Part shown: piece by piece, positions 37,301 through 41,592 of the stretch
How positions within the stretch are numbered: the stretch's first letter is position 1
Layout: every line of letters starts with the position of its first letter
Assembly (NCBI GenBank): GCA_021780905.1
Contig: JAJXXW010000053.1
Span: 1-41,592 of the forward strand
DNA: 41,592 bases
From: a bacterium
Lineage (GTDB): Bacteria; Verrucomicrobiota; Verrucomicrobiia; Limisphaerales; UBA11358
Direction: 5' to 3'
Notes under the pieces: generated by a model
What the model saw: only the letters and a program-made list of their open reading frames with translations
Databases searched by the model: none
What the model was told of the DNA's origin: nothing
Position numbers and translations under genes: made by a program

Positions 37301-37762
37301 TCAATCTTCGTCGGGCATCATCACGGTGATGGCGGGCTGCGGGTCGTCCATGTCGAGCGGGCCGCACTGGGCAATCAACTTCACCAGCTTGGCGGCGCGG
37401 TTGTCGTTGCGAACGTAGAGCGCGACGGGGCAGCGGTCGGTGTGGCCGTGGGCGCGAAGGATGGCAAAGCGCGCCATCCATACGACATCCCATAAGCGGC
37501 CAGCTTCGTCTTGGCCGGTCACGTCCGGCGGGACGGTCACATAGGTGTCATACACGGCGCGAGTCAGGAACATCGGAAATTTAATCCCGGCTTCCTTTGC
37601 GGTTTTGGTCACGTCCACTTGCACGCCGTCGGCGACGGCTTGCTTGCGGGTGTAGGCGTAGATGACAGGGCCAAAGGCGGTGATGCCGTCGGCCACTTGT
37701 TTCGGCTCGCCGAATACGGCGGCGAGGGCTTCTTGCGGGTCTAGGTTCTGGTCTGTGTTCAT
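37301..37762 (-). CDS. DUF6573 family protein
   Basis: 153 residues, with AAAGGAAA in front of the ATG at 37762. FGPVIYAYTRKQAVADGVQV followed by DVTKTAKEAGIKFPMFLTRA and GQDEAGRLWDVVWMARFAI is the pattern that I recall for DUF6573, common on plasmids and phages. The function is not known. Its 5' leader (ACAACCAAGAAAGGAA in sense direction) resembles the leader of the SSB-like gene at 27506, which suggests that both belong to one element. Confidence 0.78.
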   Translation of the reverse strand: MNTDQNLDPQEALAAVFGEPKQVADGITAFGPVIYAYTRKQAVADGVQVDVTKTAKEAGIKFPMFLTRAVYDTYVTVPPDVTGQDEAGRLWDVVWMARFAILRAHGHTDRCPVALYVRNDNRAAKLVKLIAQCGPLDMDDPQPAITVMMPDED

Positions 37763-37804
37763 GGTGTGTTTTCCTTTCTTGGTTGTGTGTTGTGTTGCTG
37801 CAAA

Positions 37805-38053
37805 TCAGGCGGGGGTGGCGTCGTGGATAAGGTCAAGGCGGCGGTCTTCCGCCATGCGATGCGCCAAAAGCTCGGCGCTCTTGAAATGGTGCAAGGTGTA
37901 AATCTGGCCGGTCGGCTCGGCGTCGGCGTCGCCGACATAGACCGTCCACGCGGGGATTTCCTCGCCTTCGGCGTCACGGTCGGATTGCGGGCCGTCGAAA
38001 TAAACGGCGCGATAAAGTCCAGTGTTTGAAAACTCTGCGGTGGCGATGCACAT
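37805..38053 (-). CDS. Small acidic protein
   Basis: 82 residues. It is acidic, strand-rich at first (GLYRAVYFDGPQSDRDAEGE), then WTVYVGDADAEPTGQIYTLH and a helix with AELLAHRMAEDRRLDLI. No family is recognised, but proteins of this size and style accompany DUF6573 genes on mobile elements. It lies 42 bp upstream of the DUF6573 start and 5 bp after the next gene of the series. Confidence 0.55.
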   Translation of the reverse strand: MCIATAEFSNTGLYRAVYFDGPQSDRDAEGEEIPAWTVYVGDADAEPTGQIYTLHHFKSAELLAHRMAEDRRLDLIHDATPA

Positions 38054-38058
38054 AAAAA

Positions 38059-38274
38059 TCAGCGGTTAAGGATGGGGATTTCTGATTGCGGACTGATGCG
38101 CTCCAGCTTGGGCGCGGGTTGAATCGTCACCGGCTTGCCGAATCTCGGCGTGATGGTGCGCGGCTTCTGCACCACCGCAACGACGGCGGCGGACTCGCTC
38201 ACGCGGATAACTCGGCAGGGCTGGCCGGCATACTCGACAAGGTCGCCAGCGCGAAGGGTGAAAATGTTGGTCAT
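38059..38274 (-). CDS. Small beta-rich protein
   Basis: 71 residues from the ATG at 38274; a longer in-frame start at 38430 runs antisense through the preceding gene's end and is unlikely. FTLRAGDLVEYAGQPCRVIR followed by VSESAAVVAVVQKPRTITPR suggests a small SH3-like or Tudor-like barrel, as in KOW or hypoxia-type small domains. That is a fold impression, not a family match. Confidence 0.55.
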   Translation of the reverse strand: MTNIFTLRAGDLVEYAGQPCRVIRVSESAAVVAVVQKPRTITPRFGKPVTIQPAPKLERISPQSEIPILNR

Positions 38275-38312
38275 AAAAAAGGTGGGCGCACTGTCACTGC
38301 GCCCTGTGGTGG

Positions 38313-38729
38313 TCAGTTGGTGGTCATGTCGGCGGGCTGGTAGGATTGATACTTCTCGTGCGGGTCGCCCGCGCTGCTCAAGCGGAACTGGCCGCACGGG
38401 TGCTGCCACGCCTGCCGCGTGCGATTCCAATGAAAGCCAAGCTGCGCCAAAGTCTGGCGGACGGTGGGTGCGGGCTGCTCACTGAATGAAACCCAAATCC
38501 ACTTGCCAACCACCTCGGCAAGCTCCCACAAGCGGCGGTCTTGCTGCTGGAGCAAGGCCAGAACTTTTTCGGTCGGCAACGTCCGGTTTTTCTTCCGTGC
38601 CTCGGTATCAATCGGCAAGCGATTGTCGGGCTTGGCCGGTGCGTCTGTGGGCTGCGCTTGCGCGGCCTGCGCTGATAGCTTTGATTCTTGAGGGAGCCTG
38701 TTCGATTTTTTTTGTGATGTAGTTTTCAT
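38313..38729 (-). CDS. Protein of mobile-element type, unknown function
   Basis: 138 residues. The first 55 are Lys/Gln/Pro/Ala-rich and probably disordered. The folded part has KVLALLQQQDRRLWELAEVV followed by GKWIWVSFSEQPAPTVRQTL and GFHWNRTRQAWQHPCG, ending in the YQSYQPAD motif. I recall similar short proteins with a W-N-R-x-R-x-x-W-Q-H-P-C-G motif on plasmids and phages, with no known role. It is the first gene of the small-gene series; its promoter must lie in or beside the structured region at 38755. Confidence 0.62.
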   Translation of the reverse strand: MKTTSQKKSNRLPQESKLSAQAAQAQPTDAPAKPDNRLPIDTEARKKNRTLPTEKVLALLQQQDRRLWELAEVVGKWIWVSFSEQPAPTVRQTLAQLGFHWNRTRQAWQHPCGQFRLSSAGDPHEKYQSYQPADMTTN

Positions 38730-38971
38730 ATGCTTTTTTTTTTCTGCACTGCTCGCCCGTCATCCGTCGGTCGCCTTGTTCGCGAAAAAGCCGAGCCTCC
38801 AGCCCTCCTGCATGGGCGTAGGCTTCAGAGGGCACCGTGCAAGGCGGGCTGGTGTCTTAGGCGAGGCCGTGACAAGGCGACCGAACGAGTGACGGGCTTG
38901 CAGAAAAACGGCATTGAAAACGAAGCTGCCTACACAAAAAAACCAACCCACTTTTTTTCGACCGCAGGGAG

Positions 38972-39008
38972 CAAACTGACTTGGAAGCGTAGCGAGAACA
39001 AACTGACT
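38972..39008 (+). repeat. Direct repeat CAAACTGACT within the structured region
   Basis: CAAACTGACT occurs at 38972-38981 and 38999-39008, 27 bp apart, separated by GAAGCGTAGCGAG. It lies between the first long-range stem and the next hairpin. It may be a protein-binding element or part of the RNA fold. Confidence 0.4.
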
Positions 39009-39151
39009 GCATTGACCCGGCCCAATCCAGTTCAAGGCGGAGCGACGGGGTTGGCGTGCGGGATGCCGTCAAGCTGGCGCGGTGATTGTCGCGAATGTTG
39101 GGGCGCAGGGATGAGCCGCAATCACCGTGACAGTGCGGACGCGGGACTGAT

Positions 39152-39256
39152 ACCCAACGCCATTTTGTGTGTCATTTACTTCCAGCACAGGGTCTCGCGG
39201 GTTCCCTGTGCGCCCGGAATAAATGACCGGAGGGTCACACACAAAATGTGTTGGGT
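39152..39256 (+). repeat. Long imperfect hairpin with attC-like ends
   Basis: ACCCAAC (39152-39158) pairs with GTTGGGT (39250-39256). ATTTTGTGTGT (39162-39172) pairs with ACACACAAAAT (39237-39247), CATTTA/TAAATG and TTCC/GGAA follow, then GCACAGGG (39185-39192) with CCCTGTGC (39204-39211). The 3' side has an 11-nt bulge (39226-39236). The ends fit the integron attC consensus RYYYAAC/GTTRRRY, but no integrase or cassette array is visible. I take it as part of the structured RNA. Confidence 0.6.
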
Positions 39257-40552
39257 TCGGTCCCGGAAGCAAATCGAAGGCCCAGGCGCGCAGCTTGCGA
39301 GCACCGTAGCCGGAGATGTTCCCCCATGCCAACCCTAGAGCGGAGCCGCCTCAACCATTTCGCCGGGGCACTTCAATTGCCGGCGCAGTCGCGCCAGCGC
39401 GAAGCCAATTCCTCTGACTCTCCGCTGATTGGAGCGAAGCGCTTCTGCTGGCCGGATGTGGGAACAGGGCATCCGAGCCGAGCAGATCGCGCAGCCCAAC
39501 AGCGGAGTATCAGACCAATTTGGTTGGTGCAGTGAGTCCGGCCGGTTTTGGAAGTGCAGCGCTCTGGAACGGAGCTTGCGCAGTGGAAGATTAGCGGAGC
39601 GACCAAAACTGGCCGGTCTCACGGTTAATTCTGACGTCTTGCTGCACCGGGCGCAGCCTCGCGGTGCTATTGCGGTCGTCTTCTTCGGCGACAGGCAACG
39701 CCTCGCGCCGATATTCTTCTGCTGGCCGGACGAAGTCTCGCGGCCATCTGGATTCCTCCGGGCGCAACGCTGTCTTTGCCGGTCTCGGCAGTTTGCGGCC
39801 GTCGAAATGAGCGGGAGCAATCCACCGTCAGAGGCGGATGCGGCAGCGAATGGAGCGGGCGCAAAGTGACGAGTCCGGCCAGCGATGCGGCGGAACCGTG
39901 CCGATACTTGGCGCGAGGCACGAGCGCAAGTGTCGGCTCGGTGAAGCCTGGGGTTTGTGCCGCACTGGACATCATGCTGAAAACTAAAAAGGCGAACGCG
40001 AGGAGTTTTCGAGCGTTCGCCCCCGCGAGGAGCGAAGCGACGAGTCAGCAATCCACTATCTTTTCCCCGCCTGACCCCGCGCCTAAAACCATCCGCCAAC
40101 CAGCAACGGTTGGAAGGCACGAAAACCATTCGATAACCCGCGACGCCCGACGCGTGCGCGGGGTAGCGAAAGGGCCGCCGTGAGAAACCGTTCGTGAACC
40201 AAGGAGGCGGCCCGGTGCTGGCGTAGCGGTGGCGTTAGCCGCCGCCGCCAGCATGAGCGTCAGGCGTCCGCGCACGCGCCTGATGTGCGGCCTTAGTTAT
40301 TGAGCGAAGCGAACACAACAAAACTCCGCACAACGTGAACAATGGAAACCGTGTGCCTGGGCGCGTTCGTGTTGACCCATTGAGCACGCGAATGGAATGC
40401 AGCGCGAACAAAATTCCCATCGAGCACAGCGAGCCAACTTTGCTCCAGCGCGAACGAGGTTCAAGGCGCGCTTAAATTGGCGGTGACTCACGACTTCACC
40501 TGGTTGCGTGCTTCGAGTGTCGATCCGCCTACGAAATTTGGGGGTTAAAAAA

Positions 40553-41383
40553 TTAACGACGGTAAAGGTCCGCGAGTTTTTTAAGCAAAATCTTTCGCAT
40601 ATCGTCACGCTTTATGCCGTGATGAGCCTCGCGATGGTGATTGGGGCACAAAGCGGCAACATTGCTTTCAGTATCCAATCCAGTTTCACCCAAGGGAACA
40701 ACGTGATGAGTTTCCAAGTAAATCTTACCGTCCGCCATTTTGAATCCGGTCTCATTGCACCATTCGCATTTGCCCTGGGCCCGAATAAGAACATTGGTGC
40801 GAACGAAGTGATTGCGGACAAAAGCAGTGCCAGAAACATTCCGGCGTTCGGGTTTTCCTCCCGTGTCCTCTGGAATTGAAAACTGGTCAACGAATTTTTC
40901 CTCTCCCCGAGTGATGGTGCAATCACCGGTTTGCCAATCATATTTCGTGATTCGCCAACTGATGGGATCAAGCAGCCTCGCCTCGACATGAGACGCTTTT
41001 TCGGTCGGACGGCTTCGTCTCCTGCCGGTGATAACAATGACTCGAATAGGAAGTTTGTCTTTTACTGCCAACTGGAATGCCTCGTCACCTTTAGTCGCCC
41101 GATGTTTTACAACACCGCTCACTTCTTCTGCATACTTGCGCGAATTGAGGTTGATGCAAATTTTTCCATTCTCCTGTTCCTCGAACATATCGTGCCATAA
41201 GTTCAGGACAACAAATTCTCTGGGCTTAACAAAAACCCATTCATAGCAATATTTGGGGTTGCCCGCTGCCCGGCTGGGGCCGCCTCGCATATTTTTCCAA
41301 TCACTGACATCAATGCCGGTCTGTTCAACCAAGTCAATTAGGCGAAGTCTGGCTGTTGGCAGTAAATCCGAAAGTATGGACAT
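40553..41383 (-). CDS. HNH endonuclease
   Basis: 276 residues. The N-terminal 180 residues are an uncharacterised domain (VSDWKNMRGGPSRAAGNPKY, then CYEWVFVKPREFVVLNLWHD). The C-terminal HNH domain has CEWC (Cys206, Cys209), LETHHVVPLG (His226, His227), SNVAALCPNHHREAHH (Cys246, His249, His250, His254, His255) and thus both the zinc site and the beta-beta-alpha catalytic core. It would cut DNA. The N-terminal domain could be a reader of modified or specific DNA, as in HNH-type restriction enzymes, so it may be a stand-alone restriction enzyme. A homing-type nuclease is an alternative. Confidence 0.82.
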   Translation of the reverse strand: MSILSDLLPTARLRLIDLVEQTGIDVSDWKNMRGGPSRAAGNPKYCYEWVFVKPREFVVLNLWHDMFEEQENGKICINLNSRKYAEEVSGVVKHRATKGDEAFQLAVKDKLPIRVIVITGRRRSRPTEKASHVEARLLDPISWRITKYDWQTGDCTITRGEEKFVDQFSIPEDTGGKPERRNVSGTAFVRNHFVRTNVLIRAQGKCEWCNETGFKMADGKIYLETHHVVPLGETGLDTESNVAALCPNHHREAHHGIKRDDMRKILLKKLADLYRR

Positions 41384-41468
41384 AAATGGCTTGTGGTTTC
41401 CTCAATTAGACCTGACTGGCAAGCAGATGCAAATCTCGTTTTATGGCATGGGGCAGCAACACTGCAAA

Positions 41469-41592
41469 CTACTGCTGGTGGCGTGACCGCCGCACCCAGC
41501 CGGTGATGCTGAGGTAGCTGAACACGAACGGCTGCCACCAGGGCAACTGCGGCCGGAACGCTGCCGGCTGACCGCACGCCCGCCAGAAGATC
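41469..41592 (-). CDS. C-terminal end of a gene cut by the window edge
   Basis: A minus-strand frame is open from the window end to a stop at 41469-41471 and gives 40 residues, including FRPQLPWWQPFVFSYLSITG, followed by a basic tail. The aromatic, hydrophobic composition looks like a real protein end with a membrane or membrane-near helix. A competing open frame on the same strand (41338-41577) overlaps the HNH start and has a low-complexity Ala/Val sequence, so I prefer the shorter call. Confidence 0.35.
   Translation of the reverse strand, partial: IFWRACGQPAAFRPQLPWWQPFVFSYLSITGWVRRSRHQQ

Larger units (their letters stand above)
38755..40500 (+). ncRNA. Candidate very large structured non-coding RNA
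   Basis: This 1.75 kb has no convincing protein gene but at least sixteen strong stems. Main ones: 38755-38762 with 38890-38897 and 38769-38779 with 38872-38882; 39022-39028/39048-39054; 39078-39088/39119-39129; the 105-nt hairpin 39152-39256; 39532-39551/39603-39622 (20 positions, one true mismatch); 39686-39710 (two stacked stems); 39895-39942; 39991-39999/40013-40021; 40096-40113; 40137-40162; 40172-40179/40206-40213; 40215-40254; 40260-40283; 40284-40290/40326-40332; 40482-40500. All six transition mismatches in stems are G-U only if the plus strand is transcribed. I do not recognise a named family; giant phage-associated RNAs such as GOLLD or ROOL are the closest idea. It could also be several RNAs. 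Confidence 0.55.

Noticed and set aside
39152..39256. Integron as explanation of the right end
   Set aside because: Only one attC-like hairpin, no IntI gene and no cassette array in the window; the surrounding stems fit a continuous RNA better.
38730..39338. 202-codon plus-strand open frame at the start of the structured region
   Set aside because: It runs through perfect long-range and local stems, has no ribosome-binding site and reads like translated palindromes; the same holds for the 264-codon minus-strand frame at 39335-40129.

Overview
The window looks like a piece of a Verrucomicrobiota chromosome (Pedosphaera/Limisphaerales type). The reasons are the GC-rich coding sequence, the style of the secreted proteins, and above all several families of short palindromic repeats that sit between genes and also run in frame through coding sequences. 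The taxonomic call is inference. The window reads as accessory DNA, with four or five mobile or defence modules side by side.

Left module (1-6150): the 3' end of an IS1595-type transposase and a rho-independent terminator come first. A 5.6 kb unit follows, flanked by two copies of an ~80 bp structured direct repeat (565-644 and 6071-6149). Inside it are a small zinc-ribbon ORF, a fragment-like serine-recombinase N-terminal domain, a full large serine recombinase, two RepB/ParB-type proteins and a protein made of eight Myb/SANT-like repeats. The last four coding junctions up to 4726 are coupled by ATGA overlaps. Two secreted proteins follow (6299-9141); one has a His/Cys pair resembling caspase/gingipain-type enzymes.

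Defence operon (9181-24540): nine tightly packed minus-strand genes, read from 23221 down to 9181. In order they are a PLD-SNF2 helicase, an Eco57I/PglX-like adenine methylase, an SMC-like ABC ATPase, three small proteins (one a C2H2 finger), a DUF6161 membrane protein, a multi-TM coiled-coil protein and a membrane-anchored Mrr nuclease with a topoisomerase-type zinc finger. A divergent WYL repressor (23404-24540) faces them across a region with operator-like repeats. The helicase-methylase-ATPase core resembles the defence arrangement called Hma. The other six genes look like a membrane/nuclease extension that I do not recognise as a named system. A possible HEPN protein and an XRE regulator follow.

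Phage-like replication and packaging module (25511-36011): an XRE repressor faces a sigma-like HTH gene across an operator region. Plus-strand genes follow for an excisionase-like HTH protein, PDDEXK nuclease, probable ssDNA-binding protein, 3'-5' exonuclease, Pif1-type helicase, PrimPol-D5 helicase, zinc-ribbon protein, and small and large terminase. No portal, protease or capsid gene follows inside the window, so this may be a phage satellite or a remnant. Minus-strand cargo follows: a lipoprotein, a membrane protein and a set of small proteins including a DUF6573 member.

Right end (38730-41592): 1.8 kb without a believable protein gene is packed with strong hairpins from 38755 to 40500. 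In all six stems that carry a transition mismatch, the mismatch is a G-U pair only if the plus strand is the RNA, so I propose a very large structured non-coding RNA. An HNH endonuclease gene and the end of another gene close the window.
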